This document shows positions 23,530-32,114 of a stretch of DNA of 64,000 nt, piece by piece (the stretch's first letter is position 1; each line of letters begins with the position of its first letter). The DNA is from Paenibacillus pinihumi DSM 23905 = JCM 16419 (GTDB lineage Bacteria; Bacillota; Bacilli; Paenibacillales; Paenibacillaceae). The notes beneath the pieces are model-generated. The model was not told where the DNA came from. It ran no database searches and saw only the letters and a program-made list of their open reading frames with translations. The stretch lies in assembly GCF_000422505.1 (NCBI RefSeq), contig NZ_AULX01000006.1, positions 496,001-560,000 on the forward strand, written 5' to 3'. The position numbers and the translations under genes were made by a program.

Positions 23530-24836
23530 CAGATCGCCTCCTGTTGTGTCGGTAAACTCTCTACATGACGCTGGTTATAATATCTGAAAAATTCATAAAT
23601 AAAACCATTAACCCCTTGGCATGGAAGAAGATCGACCAGATCAGCAGACACGAAATTGACCACTCGCTGTAATAGCTCGAAAAGTTCCTTCATGACACGG
23701 CCCCTGTCAATATTGGCAGCCTCAACACGATTGCTGAGTGCTTCCAGAGCCTCATAAATCTTGGTTCTCTCTGCATTGGCTATATCTGCTGATTGGATTG
23801 GAATACGAAACGATATGATTCCAGTCTCTCGGCTTGCAGCCTGCTCGATGGTCTGGAGCAGCATGTCACGCTCGGCTTCTAGGTCAGCAAGTGCCTGCTT
23901 TAGTTCTCCGTATACCGTCTCCAGCGTGCTGTACTCCGACTCCCAGTTATCCCGATCGGCCCGAAGCTCGCTGATCTGCACTTCTTTTTCCGTCAGTGTC
24001 GCCTGAAGATCGGCAACCATACTGCTGAGGTCATACAACTCCTTACGGTTCTCCTCCGAAACCATTTTGAATCGGCTATTGGCTTTCTCCAATTCATCCC
24101 TAGCCTTGGTGAGTTCCCCTTCAAGGTCTTTTACATACTTAGCACTTTGTTGCGCGGTCACCTGAAGGTTCTGGATCTCCTCTGCCTGCGCTGCAGCTCG
24201 CTCCTCCATACGTTGAAGGACTTCTGCTCCTGCATATTGAGCAGTTTGCTGAGTGGTACCGTTTTGTGCATTTAAGGCGATCAACCCGCGTGCCTCCCCT
24301 TGCCTCTCTAACTGCTCAGCCAAACGCTTATCTATCACTCTGGCCTCCGGAGAAGCTCCCTGTTCATTTGGCACTGGAGCCATCATTTCCAATGCCCGGC
24401 TCTCTGCATCCATCTCGCGAATCCCCCACTTATCCAGTAGCTCATAGAATCGGGGCGCCGTCACTCCAAGCGAGTGTTGAATACGACCCCGTTTCTCGCC
24501 ATTAAGCCTGCGTTGAAGGTATTCCTGCTTGGTAATAGTCAATTCTGACGCTTTCCTACCTTGTGCCATTCCCGCCAGCTCCTTCTTTTCCACTTTTTTA
24601 TCGATACCCCACTCCCGGAGCTGCTTGCGCAGCTCCATAGGGTCGTTGTTGAAATAGCTCAGCATGATGTCCTCGGTCTTTGTACCAGCGAGGCGAGCAG
24701 CAAGATACTGCTCCCTCGTCATGGTGCGTTCCCAACGTTTGACCTCGGGGCCACCATACTTCCGGGCCGCGCGCTGCTCGAGCTCGGCCAGCATCTCGGG
24801 CGTTGCCTGATAGCGTACAACGTCACTCACAGCCAT
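23529..24836 (-). CDS. coiled-coil phage protein with two HTH-like repeats
   Basis: 435 aa. Two related units at the N-terminus (REQYLAARLAGTKTEDIMLS..LREWGI and KQEYLQRRLNGEKRGRIQHS..LDKWGI) look like DNA-binding helix-turn-helix repeats. A coiled coil spans about residues 200-335 (heptads such as EEIQNLQVTAQQSAKYVKDL), then a folded C-terminal part (ETGIISFRIPIQSADIANAE). It could bridge DNA or organise replication or packaging complexes, but I do not recognise the family. Confidence 0.7.
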   Translation of the reverse strand: MAVSDVVRYQATPEMLAELEQRAARKYGGPEVKRWERTMTREQYLAARLAGTKTEDIMLSYFNNDPMELRKQLREWGIDKKVEKKELAGMAQGRKASELTITKQEYLQRRLNGEKRGRIQHSLGVTAPRFYELLDKWGIREMDAESRALEMMAPVPNEQGASPEARVIDKRLAEQLERQGEARGLIALNAQNGTTQQTAQYAGAEVLQRMEERAAAQAEEIQNLQVTAQQSAKYVKDLEGELTKARDELEKANSRFKMVSEENRKELYDLSSMVADLQATLTEKEVQISELRADRDNWESEYSTLETVYGELKQALADLEAERDMLLQTIEQAASRETGIISFRIPIQSADIANAERTKIYEALEALSNRVEAANIDRGRVMKELFELLQRVVNFVSADLVDLLPCQGVNGFIYEFFRYYNQRHVESLPTQQEAI

Positions 24837-24861
24837 CCCTCCTTATATGAATAATCGGGGC

Positions 24862-25884
24862 TTATGCTGCCCCGTTTGCCCGTTGATCCTTTACACGCTT
24901 TTTATATTTGTTCCAAGCACTTGATAACGTCGTGCCGACAGTCCCCAACTCCTCAGCAATCTCTCTCCACGTCTCTCCGGCACGCTGACGTTCCAGTAAA
25001 GTAGGGAAATCATAGGGAATGTCTTCGAATAGCGGGCGCTCACGGAGGATATAAGCATCCAGGTCTTCGGCTTCTTCCGGATTGGGTTGAATGCTAGAAC
25101 CAGGCTTTCCCTCTCCCTTGACTTCCGCTTCCCAGTCATCGATCAACCCTTGGGCAGCAGCTTTTCCTTCCAGCCCCTCATCTTCAAAATTTATTTCACC
25201 CGGCTGCTGCAGCTTTGGTTCTTCTTCCTGATCAGTAGCAGGCGGCAGATCATCCGAACCCAAATCTCCCTGTTCCTGCTCTTCCTGCTCCTCATCCTCA
25301 CTGTCCTGTGAAGCCGGCTGGCCATTCTGCCGCCAATCATCCCACTTGGCCGCAAGAGGGGCCACTCTCTGACGGTAATCATCGATGATATCGACGATCT
25401 TACCGCTGCTGATTCGCGCCTCATTGGCTAGACGCAGGTAAGTATCTCCTTCTGCCAAGCGCTCGATCCACTCTTGGACCGGATACCATAGACCTTCAAA
25501 TCTTGGGGCAAGACCGGAAAGAATAAACTCATCCACGACTTCCCGGCTAATTTCCTCAGGAACATCTTTAATTTGATCTTTGGCCATAGGAATGTCCAAG
25601 TCCATTTCAACCTGTTCGCCCTCAGGCTTAACCTCCGATACAATGCCTTGCTCGTCCACCTTGTAGGACTTGATCGGCTTATCCGTCTTCGCATTAACCT
25701 GGACGTTGTAGCGTACAACCAAGGGTTCAAACTCCATTCTCACATCGCACTCATAAAGCTTTGGAAATGTTGCCAACTGATGACCTTCCAAGTTTTCAAA
25801 AGGGACAAACAAAGTAATTTCATAACCCTTACCTGGCTTGTCTACCTTCTTGATGATATTACCTGTGAAGCTCATGAAACTCAT
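24862..25884 (-). CDS. phage protein with acidic linker and C-terminal HTH
   Basis: 340 aa. The N-terminal 110 residues are beta-rich (GKGYEITLFVPFENLEGHQL, MEFEPLVVRYNVQVNAKTDK). Residues about 190-230 are an acidic linker, and the last 60 (RQRAGETWREIAEELGTVGT then TLSSAWNKYKKR) make a helix-turn-helix. It is similar in design to its downstream neighbour, so the two may act together on DNA. Not recognised as a known family. Confidence 0.65.
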   Translation of the reverse strand: MSFMSFTGNIIKKVDKPGKGYEITLFVPFENLEGHQLATFPKLYECDVRMEFEPLVVRYNVQVNAKTDKPIKSYKVDEQGIVSEVKPEGEQVEMDLDIPMAKDQIKDVPEEISREVVDEFILSGLAPRFEGLWYPVQEWIERLAEGDTYLRLANEARISSGKIVDIIDDYRQRVAPLAAKWDDWRQNGQPASQDSEDEEQEEQEQGDLGSDDLPPATDQEEEPKLQQPGEINFEDEGLEGKAAAQGLIDDWEAEVKGEGKPGSSIQPNPEEAEDLDAYILRERPLFEDIPYDFPTLLERQRAGETWREIAEELGTVGTTLSSAWNKYKKRVKDQRANGAA

Positions 25885-25886
25885 AT

Positions 25887-26417
25887 CTACTCAGCTCCCT
25901 TGATTTTTTGGTGATATGCCCAGCAAAGAGCAATTGCATCTGCTGGGTCATAAAGTCGTTCTTTAAGGTCGCCCGCCTTGTATTTTCCCTTGCGGTCATT
26001 GACCTTGTAGAGAACCGGAATAGCGACACTATCGAAATCTAAACAGAAACGCATGGCCACATCCAATGCCACTGTCTCTTTATCTGCATTGCCCTTCCCT
26101 GTCTGCCTTTTAAGCTCGGAGGGGCGGACCGCATCCAATGCAACCCCGCAGTGCAGAGCAGCCAGAGTCACCATAGAGTAAGCTCCGACCAGCGCCAGAA
26201 CGCTGTTAGCATTCTTGAAGTGTACAGGCCGCTCTAGCACGACCACTTTCGGCTGCTCCTGCTTTATTAGAGCCGCAGCATCCTGATAGATCGCATCCAG
26301 CACCGACGGCATTTCAATTTTTGTGAAATTACGAAGCCCATACTCCAACAGTTTGCCGTTCTGCATAGTGGCCCAGCCAGCATAATTAGTTCCGTGATCA
26401 AATCCTAATATTTTCAA
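25887..26417 (-). CDS. RuvC-like Holliday junction resolvase
   Basis: 176 aa from the TTG at 26417 (LKILGFDHGTNYAGWATMQN), with AAGGGG 7 nt upstream. The RNase H-like fold is clear: the first catalytic Asp in GFDHGTNYAG, the Glu in VVVLERPVHF and the C-terminal pair in YDPADAIALCWAY. Phage RuvC-like enzymes resolve branched DNA before packaging. It belongs to the replication block with DnaB, loader and initiator. Length is close to RuvC (about 170 aa). Confidence 0.88.
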   Translation of the reverse strand: MKILGFDHGTNYAGWATMQNGKLLEYGLRNFTKIEMPSVLDAIYQDAAALIKQEQPKVVVLERPVHFKNANSVLALVGAYSMVTLAALHCGVALDAVRPSELKRQTGKGNADKETVALDVAMRFCLDFDSVAIPVLYKVNDRKGKYKAGDLKERLYDPADAIALCWAYHQKIKGAE

Positions 26418-26547
26418 GCCGCTTCCCCTTTCTCCAACGCTGGGGCCGGGGAGGCAGCGTGAACACCTCACCAACTAATCGCCCACGATGCCAAATCAGT
26501 TGACGATACTTAGTCTGATAAAAAGCATCGAAATTTTGCTTTTTCAT
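26398..26547 (-). CDS. 49-aa basic phage protein between dnaB and the resolvase gene
   Basis: ATG at 26547 overlaps the DnaB stop (ATGA); AAAGGGG lies 8 nt upstream. Product begins MKKQNFDAFYQTKYRQLIWH and ends PRPQRWRKGKRLENIRI, strongly basic. It runs 20 bp into the resolvase gene in another frame. Coupled start and ribosome site support it; it could be a small DNA-binding protein. Function unknown. Confidence 0.55.
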   Translation of the reverse strand: MKKQNFDAFYQTKYRQLIWHRGRLVGEVFTLPPRPQRWRKGKRLENIRI

Positions 26548-27980
26548 GCTGTATTCCCCTTTCGGTACATATCCGGAACACGACTCCCTTTTGATTCAGG
26601 CTCTGGCGGTTCCGGAGTAGTGCTGTATGTCCGATCCAGTGAAACAAATTTGTTGAACTGCTTCATAAACACCAGCTCCACCGTTCCAACCGGTCCGTTA
26701 CGTTGCTTGGCAATGATAATCTCGATAATATTTTTCTTGTCGGATTCCTTATCGTAGTAGTCATCCCGGTAGAGGAAGGATACAATGTCAGCATCCTGCT
26801 CAATCGCTCCGGATTCCCGGAGGTCGGACATCATCGGACGCTTATCCTGCCGTTGCTCCACGCCCCGACTGAGCTGTGACAGCGCAATAACCGGAACCTC
26901 CAACTCTCTGGCAATTTGCTTTAGTGTACGGGAGATTTGGGACACTTCTTCTTGTCGGTTAGCCCCACGTCGACCGCTACCCTGAATTAGCTGCAGGTAG
27001 TCGATCAGGATCATACCAAGCCCCGCTTCCTTCTTCAGCCTCCGGCACTTTGCCCTGATCTCATTAACCGTGATTCCTGGCGTATCATCGATGAAGATAT
27101 CAGCCTCAGAAATATCACCGATGGCCATGGACATTTTCTCCCAATCATCACCCTCGAAATAACCGGTCCGCATTCGGCTTGCATCAATTTGGGCTTCAGC
27201 ACAAACCATGCGCTGAACCAATTGAGCAGAAGACATCTCCAGACTGAAAATGGCCACTGTCACCTTGCCTCTAATTCCTACGTTCTGGGCAATATTAAGC
27301 GCGAAAGCCGTCTTTCCTACGGAAGGACGAGCTGCTACAATGATCAGGTCATTCCTCTGAAACCCAGCAGTCATCCGATCAAGATCCGGATACCCAGACT
27401 CAATCCCCGTAATGCCTCGATTAATTTCACGAGCATTGTAACGCTGCTCCGCTTCATCCCATACCCGTAAGGCTACATCTCTGATTTTGACGAACTCTTT
27501 CACTGGAGCCGTCTGATCAGAAAGTTTACCTACAGCAGCCTCGGCCATGGCCACGAAGCCCTTAACATCCTGCTCTTGAGCTGCATTTTTAAGCAGTTCG
27601 AGGGATGTGCTGATAGTCTCCCGGCGCAGGAACATCTCTTGAACACGCTCGGCATAGTACCCAACATTGTCAGTAGAAACCACGCCTCCGACAAGCTGCG
27701 CCAGATAGGTAACACTACCTATTTTGACTAGCTCGTCAGTATCTTGAAGCTGCGATGTCAGCGTGACCATATCAATTGGCTGTCCCTCAGCTGCAAGCTG
27801 TTTCATTGCACGATAAATCCGGGCATGGGCCTCATTATCGAATTCCCCGCCTTGCAACATGTCACTGACAGTCTCATATGCTGCCGGAGATGGAGAAGCA
27901 ATAATTGCTCCTAAAACAGCTTGCTCCGCCTGCAGGTCACGCGGAACCTCAATCCCCAACTGCTCAGCAATATCAATCAT
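26544..27980 (-). CDS. dnaB: replicative DNA helicase DnaB
   Basis: 478 aa, normal for DnaB/DnaC helicases. The N-terminal helical domain (PRDLQAEQAVLGAIIASPSP) is followed by the RecA-like ATPase with Walker A AARPSVGKTAFA (about 216-227), DNEIRAKCRRLKKE-type linker, LIDYLQLI and the C-terminal DLRESGAIEQDADIVSFLYR. It unwinds DNA at the phage fork. GAGGGG precedes the ATG, and the start overlaps the loader gene by 4 bp. A complete phage helicase suggests replication largely independent of host loading. Confidence 0.96.
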   Translation of the reverse strand: MIDIAEQLGIEVPRDLQAEQAVLGAIIASPSPAAYETVSDMLQGGEFDNEAHARIYRAMKQLAAEGQPIDMVTLTSQLQDTDELVKIGSVTYLAQLVGGVVSTDNVGYYAERVQEMFLRRETISTSLELLKNAAQEQDVKGFVAMAEAAVGKLSDQTAPVKEFVKIRDVALRVWDEAEQRYNAREINRGITGIESGYPDLDRMTAGFQRNDLIIVAARPSVGKTAFALNIAQNVGIRGKVTVAIFSLEMSSAQLVQRMVCAEAQIDASRMRTGYFEGDDWEKMSMAIGDISEADIFIDDTPGITVNEIRAKCRRLKKEAGLGMILIDYLQLIQGSGRRGANRQEEVSQISRTLKQIARELEVPVIALSQLSRGVEQRQDKRPMMSDLRESGAIEQDADIVSFLYRDDYYDKESDKKNIIEIIIAKQRNGPVGTVELVFMKQFNKFVSLDRTYSTTPEPPEPESKGSRVPDMYRKGNTA

Positions 27981-28321
27981 TCGATATCCCCTCGCAGCTT
28001 ACGTCTCATATCTTCCCAGTATCCAGGAGGGGGCGGACTGTCACTGGCAGCCCATTCCTGGAGCTGAGCCTCGTACTCGGCCGCCTTGTCTTTGCTGCGC
28101 TTGCTGTCGATCTGGTCCCCTAATCTCCCCCGGATGTGAGCGATCTGAGGGGTGACCGTCTCGGTAAGAATGTGCTGATCAATATTTGCCCAAGCTGTAT
28201 CGGCTGGAAAGTCCTTGAGATAACGAGTGTGATCATCCTTAGCCCGATCCGCCGAAGCATCAAAAAAAGGAAAATACTTTTTAATGTGTCTGTAAAGCTT
28301 GGCAACTTCAATGAGTTCCAC
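27977..28321 (-). CDS. helicase loader/inhibitor (SPP1 G39P-like)
   Basis: 114 aa. The N-terminal 60 residues (VAKLYRHIKKYFPFFD, then RYLKDFPADTAWANIDQHIL) match the G39P-type loader domain, followed by TPQIAHIRGRL. SPP1 G39P brings the G40P helicase to the origin-bound G38P. Here it lies between a DnaD-like initiator and DnaB in the same order. The C-terminal 35 residues are low-complexity, with SDSPPPPGYWEDMRRKLR. Confidence 0.8.
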   Translation of the reverse strand: MELIEVAKLYRHIKKYFPFFDASADRAKDDHTRYLKDFPADTAWANIDQHILTETVTPQIAHIRGRLGDQIDSKRSKDKAAEYEAQLQEWAASDSPPPPGYWEDMRRKLRGDIE

Positions 28322-29273
28322 GCTTTATCTCCTCCTCCTCAATGAGCTTGTCCAGTTCGTCAAGCTGCTGCTGTCTGGTATCTGACTTTACTGTGCGTCC
28401 AGGACGTGGCGAATCTTTATTTTGCTTTGAAGGACCTCCCCGCTCCCGATATCCTTTAAGAACCCCGTTCACGTATGCTAAATTTCTTTTGTCTGGTCCT
28501 TGCCGGTATGCTTCCCTCATCGCTTGAAGCAGCCACTCACCACCGTAGTCATCAAACAAGGCAGAAAACTCCTCAATATCAAATTCCGTGATTTTTCCCC
28601 CGGCTATGAAATTTTTTTCATAGGCTTTGAATACATTCCCGAATGAAAAATCTTGCTTAGAATTCGGCTCCGGTGTTGTGGTAGTTGTTGTAGTAGTAAT
28701 ACTGTATTTAATACTGTATTTAGGAGAGCGTTTTGCCCTACAGCCGCAAGGGATTGAAAGGCGTTGAACTTCTTGTTTTAAGAAGTCAGAACTTCTTATT
28801 TTAAGAAGTAACGACTTCTTATTTTGAGAAGTGTAAAGGATTTTCCCCGTTGAAAACTTCTTGTTTTGAGAAGTTTTTTTATTGCTGGACTTCTCGTTTT
28901 GAGAAGTTTTTAAAGATAAATTTTTCCGGATTAAATCCTTGAAAACTTCTTCGTCCCATCCTTTGACTGGACTGATTTGCCACTGCTCATAGTCCTTGTT
29001 GACCTGGAAGATTGCTGACTCTTTATCCCAATTTAGAACCTTGCATGAAACTAAATAATTCAATTCCTTGGTAACGTTCTGCGGGGATACTCCGCACACT
29101 TCAAAATGTTTGAGTTTAGGAATGATAGCCATCTTTTTTCGGCAGCCGTATGATAGTCGCCAGATGAACAGTAAAATATCCTTCTGCCGCTTCGTAAAAT
29201 CTCGACGGATGACTTCATCCCATATGTCGTTTGCTATTTGTAAAAATCCTTTTTCTAGTTGTGGGTTAGCCAT
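28308..29273 (-). CDS. phage replication initiator (O-like N-terminus, DnaD-like C-terminus)
   Basis: 321 aa. The N-terminal winged helix (residues about 1-95; GFLQIANDIWDEVIRRDFTK, FIWRLSYGC) is of the phage replication protein O type. Residues about 115-175 are a Ser/Lys/Gln-rich linker whose DNA is a cluster of 19-bp iterons. The C-terminal part (FKAYEKNFIAGGKITEFDIE, EWLLQAMREAY, LAYVNGVLKGYRERG) is a DnaD domain. It should bind the iterons inside its own gene and recruit the loader and DnaB. Confidence 0.9.
   Translation of the reverse strand: MANPQLEKGFLQIANDIWDEVIRRDFTKRQKDILLFIWRLSYGCRKKMAIIPKLKHFEVCGVSPQNVTKELNYLVSCKVLNWDKESAIFQVNKDYEQWQISPVKGWDEEVFKDLIRKNLSLKTSQNEKSSNKKTSQNKKFSTGKILYTSQNKKSLLLKIRSSDFLKQEVQRLSIPCGCRAKRSPKYSIKYSITTTTTTTTPEPNSKQDFSFGNVFKAYEKNFIAGGKITEFDIEEFSALFDDYGGEWLLQAMREAYRQGPDKRNLAYVNGVLKGYRERGGPSKQNKDSPRPGRTVKSDTRQQQLDELDKLIEEEEIKRGTH
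28768..28907. repeat. five 19-bp iterons, probable phage replication origin
   Basis: ACTTCTTGTTTTAAGAAGT (28768-28786), ACTTCTTATTTTAAGAAGT (28791-28809), ACTTCTTATTTTGAGAAGT (28814-28832), ACTTCTTGTTTTGAGAAGT (28856-28874) and ACTTCTCGTTTTGAGAAGT (28889-28907). Each is a hyphenated palindrome ACTTCT...AGAAGT, and a half copy follows at 28944. They lie in the linker coding region of the initiator gene, as the lambda origin lies in gene O. An AT-rich stretch is adjacent at 28908-28930. Confidence 0.85.
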
Positions 29274-29285
29274 CCGTCGCCCTCC

Positions 29286-29438
29286 TTAAAGCGGAATCAC
29301 TTTTGCAGTACCTGTGTATCGATGCGTCAGATGCATCTCTCTCGGAAGATGCTTCACCACAAACCAGTTATCCGGATTCCAGCCGGCTGCCTTTATCAAT
29401 TGTTTCTGGCGCCGTGTCGGGCGCTTTCCGTTCTTCAT
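29286..29438 (-). CDS. 50-aa phage protein (MKNGKRPTRRQK type)
   Basis: ATG at 29438 overlaps the stop of the previous gene (ATGA); TAA at 29288-29286. The product starts MKNGKRPTRRQKQLIKAAGW and continues NPDNWFVVKHLP, a short family (DUF6906 as I recall) found widely in Firmicute phages next to replication genes. It is basic and probably binds nucleic acid; no function is assigned. Confidence 0.75.
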   Translation of the reverse strand: MKNGKRPTRRQKQLIKAAGWNPDNWFVVKHLPREMHLTHRYTGTAKVIPL

Positions 29439-29704
29439 GGTCTCGTCCGGTGGACCTGGAAGACATTCAAGTCCAGCACGCCATATTTCCCATGATGAAT
29501 TAGCGTTCCAGCAGTCATTCCTTTACCAAAGTTCTCAACAATCACCGCGATCTCCGCTGGAATCTCATCCGGCTTTGTTGCCTCAGCCACCTGCAGACCC
29601 AAAGTGCGAGCAATGTATTGCAAATATTCTCTGGTGCTTTCTGGACCTTCAGCTCTTGCTTGCTCAAACCAACTATTCATCTGATTTTTCATAGCTACAT
29701 TCAT
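29435..29704 (-). CDS. 89-aa phage protein, unknown
   Basis: Start ATG at 29704 (MNVAMKNQMNSWFEQARAEG), chosen because GAGGGAG lies 8 nt upstream and the upstream extension overlaps the preceding gene. Helical N-terminus (STREYLQYIARTLGLQVAEA), then a short C-terminal part with TAGTLIHHGKYGVLDLNVF. No family recognised. Coupled with both neighbours. Confidence 0.65.
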   Translation of the reverse strand: MNVAMKNQMNSWFEQARAEGPESTREYLQYIARTLGLQVAEATKPDEIPAEIAVIVENFGKGMTAGTLIHHGKYGVLDLNVFQVHRTRP

Positions 29705-29922
29705 ATGGATCGCTCCCTCATAATTTTTTGTTGCCATTCTTTCGCCAAACGGCAACGGCTGGCCGGAATCTCGTAATATCGCTGGCCAAGAACAAATGAA
29801 ACGAATTTACGGGTCTTGGTCTCGTAATAAAAGCCGTTAAGTGCCGGTACCGAATAAGAAGTAAAAATAATTGCGGGCTCAACCTTGGGTTCAAAATCAA
29901 ACAATTCAAGTTGCTCTATCAC
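29701..29922 (-). CDS. 73-aa phage protein, unknown
   Basis: Begins MIEQLELFDFEPKVEPAIIF; beta-rich middle (SVPALNGFYYETKTRKFVSF, VLGQRYYEIPASRC). The first residues, EQLELFDF, resemble clamp-binding or linker tails seen in phage replication proteins, which is only a hint. Overlaps its neighbours by 4 bp each. Confidence 0.6.
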   Translation of the reverse strand: MIEQLELFDFEPKVEPAIIFTSYSVPALNGFYYETKTRKFVSFVLGQRYYEIPASRCRLAKEWQQKIMRERSI

Positions 29923-30131
29923 ACGGTTCGCCTCCGGTCATCCCGCAGCCAAATGATGCGGTGCTCATAATTGGCCTTAACCACTGTCCAGCCCGGCATA
30001 CCGAGGGCGAAATATGCCTTGACCTCTGACCTAAATTGTTCCGGATCAGAATGATAGAATGCCCATATCCGCTCACCAACCCCTGACCTGCAGAGCGGCA
30101 CGCCGTATTCATCGTATAACGGATCGATCAC
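29919..30131 (-). CDS. 70-aa phage protein, unknown
   Basis: Begins MIDPLYDEYGVPLCRSGVGE and includes RIWAFYHSDPEQFRSEVKAY followed by GMPGWTVVKANYEHRIIWL. A compact alpha/beta domain without known motifs. It is coupled to the metallo-hydrolase gene (4-bp overlap) and to the 73-aa gene. Confidence 0.6.
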   Translation of the reverse strand: MIDPLYDEYGVPLCRSGVGERIWAFYHSDPEQFRSEVKAYFALGMPGWTVVKANYEHRIIWLRDDRRRTV

Positions 30132-30835
30132 CTCCGAGCCACCTGGACGACCGTCCCGGTAATCTCCTGCACCTCTCGCTTAAACCGGTCGGCGTCGCTG
30201 TTGCTGTCACTCAGATGGAGCAGCCAGACCTCCCGCAGTTTGCTCAGATCATTGGCACGGAGCATGTCCTTCACGTTGTCGAGTCCGAAATGTGACTGGA
30301 GCAACCGGCTTTTTTGTGAAGGATGCAACTCTCCGGCTGCCACACGTCTATTAACAATGTCGAGCGCATAATTGCACTCGACCATTAAATGTGTCATGCC
30401 CGGAAAAGTGTACCGGGAGTAATAAGTATCTGTAAGAAAAACAAGCTTATCTCTGGATGTATTTGCAAGGACAAAACCCAAAGGCTCCGCCGCATCATGC
30501 TCAACCCCAAACGGCAGAATGGTCCATGAACCGACTTGCACCCGCTCACCCGGCTTGACGATCTGCAGGCGATGCCCTGACAGCCCCACAGCATCCGCTG
30601 TGCCCGAGCTGGTAAAAACCTTCACGCCGGCACGCATGAGTTCTTTGGCGGATCTGCTGTGGTCGCCGTGCTCATGCGTAATCAAGCAGGCGGAGAGTTG
30701 AGTCACCCGAAAGGAGAGTGACCGCTGAATCTCCTTATATGACAGCCCGGCCTCCAGCAGCAGCATCGTCTGCCCATCGGTCACCCGGTAGGCATTGCCC
30801 GCGCTGCTGCTGGCAATAGGATAAATGTCGATCAT
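30128..30835 (-). CDS. MBL-fold metallo-hydrolase (phage nuclease-like)
   Basis: 235 aa. The metal-binding HEHGDH (54-59) is intact, with a later His in FGVEHDAAE and an Asp in FLTDTYYSRY, and the fold opens with PIASSSAGNAYRVTDG. It belongs to the YycJ/WalJ-like group of small metallo-beta-lactamase-fold proteins that phages carry beside RecT, probably as a 5' exonuclease or phosphodiesterase. It shares one base with RecT. Substrate not determinable from sequence. Confidence 0.85.
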   Translation of the reverse strand: MIDIYPIASSSAGNAYRVTDGQTMLLLEAGLSYKEIQRSLSFRVTQLSACLITHEHGDHSRSAKELMRAGVKVFTSSGTADAVGLSGHRLQIVKPGERVQVGSWTILPFGVEHDAAEPLGFVLANTSRDKLVFLTDTYYSRYTFPGMTHLMVECNYALDIVNRRVAAGELHPSQKSRLLQSHFGLDNVKDMLRANDLSKLREVWLLHLSDSNSDADRFKREVQEITGTVVQVARR

Positions 30836-31860
30836 TAGAAATCCATCTCTGGCACAGTGTTAGTTGCTTGTTGCGTTGTCCCTGTCGCCTTAGCTGCCTC
30901 TTGCTCAGGAGGCAGGGCTGAAGCAGAATTCCCTTCTGGCACTGAATAAGCTTCGTGTGGCGGTGTGACATCGATCGGCTGCCGATTAGCATTCTCTGCA
31001 ACTTCTGCATCAACCGCCCTCTCCGCATATTCCTGTTCAAGCTGACTTAAGCGCATGTAGTCATCGTCGATCTTCTGGCTATCAATTGTGATGTCATTAT
31101 GCGCTGCCCGGAAAATAGTTTTCCAGCACATTTGCTCATGCCAGCCTTCTACTTGCTCCGTACCAACCTTTTTGTTATTTTCCCATTTGTCTTTCTCGCC
31201 CCCCCAAAACTCAGCCGATGCCTTTTCCGGCTTACGCTTGAGAATCTCCTTTATACTGAATGTCACCAGCTTGTTCTTCTCAGGTTCATGGGAAAATGAG
31301 TGATAGTAGAATCCGCCTACGATCTCACCTCTATTAAATGGCTGTGTTATTTCGAATTCATAATTTTCGATAGAGTTCCTTGCATCCTTTTTAATTGGAC
31401 GGAAATGGTCTGTAGAGTAAACCAATTCGACTGGGATATGATCAGGAACATCTAAGCCATACTTTACAGCCTTTAATTCAAGTCCCCGGTATCCTTCAAT
31501 GAATCCAATATCATATTTATTCGTTTTGTTATTTTTAAATGGAATTAAATTAATATGATTTTTTTGTGCGGGGTCAAAACCGACCCGGGCATAGGTGACA
31601 ACGTCTCGAGCAAGCTTTTCCAAATTGATGTTATCCCATATCATAGGAAGGGGGTCGCGATACTTCTCTGACTTTGCAAGACGTTTTTCTTCAGCAGCTT
31701 TCAACGAAGCATCTAGCGAGATGAAATAATTTTGAGCAAGGCGCTTCTGAAAATTAGTCAGTGGAACCTCACCCACGCTACCAGTAAATTGTGTGATCAC
31801 CATATTCATGAACCGTTCGGATTGGGTAGGTTCCTGTTTTACAACCGCATTATCACTCAT
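30835..31860 (-). CDS. recT: RecT-family single-strand annealing recombinase
   Basis: 341 aa. FMNMVITQFTGSVGEVPLTN and FQKRLAQNYFISLDASLKAA near the start, ARVGFDPAQKNHINLIPFKN, KYDIGFIEGYRGLELKAVKY and WHEQMCWKTIFRAAHNDITI are diagnostic RecT segments. It anneals strands during phage recombination with a 5' exonuclease; the neighbouring MBL-fold protein or the SbcC-like ATPase may provide processing. The last 60 residues are a disordered tail, typical of an SSB-interacting end. Confidence 0.93.
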   Translation of the reverse strand: MSDNAVVKQEPTQSERFMNMVITQFTGSVGEVPLTNFQKRLAQNYFISLDASLKAAEEKRLAKSEKYRDPLPMIWDNINLEKLARDVVTYARVGFDPAQKNHINLIPFKNNKTNKYDIGFIEGYRGLELKAVKYGLDVPDHIPVELVYSTDHFRPIKKDARNSIENYEFEITQPFNRGEIVGGFYYHSFSHEPEKNKLVTFSIKEILKRKPEKASAEFWGGEKDKWENNKKVGTEQVEGWHEQMCWKTIFRAAHNDITIDSQKIDDDYMRLSQLEQEYAERAVDAEVAENANRQPIDVTPPHEAYSVPEGNSASALPPEQEAAKATGTTQQATNTVPEMDF

Positions 31861-32114
31861 TCTTCTTCCTCCTCAGGCTCATCTTCATAAACAAATTTGA
31901 CTTTCTTACCTTTGTGTTCCTTCAAGAAGCTTTTCAGCAGACTAGCGAAATCTGAAGGCCCCAGCAGATCACGCTCCAGAATTGCATCCTCCGGACATTC
32001 ACATAATGGATAGGCGCTCATTGCCTCTTTGCCATCGATGTACAGCGTTTCGGTTCGGGCATCCACATAACGAGCTTTGCCAGTCACAACCTTGACCTCG
32101 ACAACGTCGCTCAT
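31857..32114 (-). CDS. 85-aa phage protein with acidic tail
   Basis: Begins MSDVVEVKVVTGKARYVDAR and ends with an acidic run (EDEPEEEEE). A beta hairpin start is followed by two helices (PSDFASLLKSFLKEHKG). The acidic end resembles DNA-mimic or SSB-like tails but is short. It lies between RecT and the SbcC-like gene with ATGA overlaps, so it probably joins recombination. Family unknown. Confidence 0.65.
   Translation of the reverse strand: MSDVVEVKVVTGKARYVDARTETLYIDGKEAMSAYPLCECPEDAILERDLLGPSDFASLLKSFLKEHKGKKVKFVYEDEPEEEEE

Noticed and set aside
28768-28907. CRISPR array
   Set aside because: Repeats are 19-bp palindromes with 4-23 bp gaps of no spacer character, inside a coding gene; they fit iterons.
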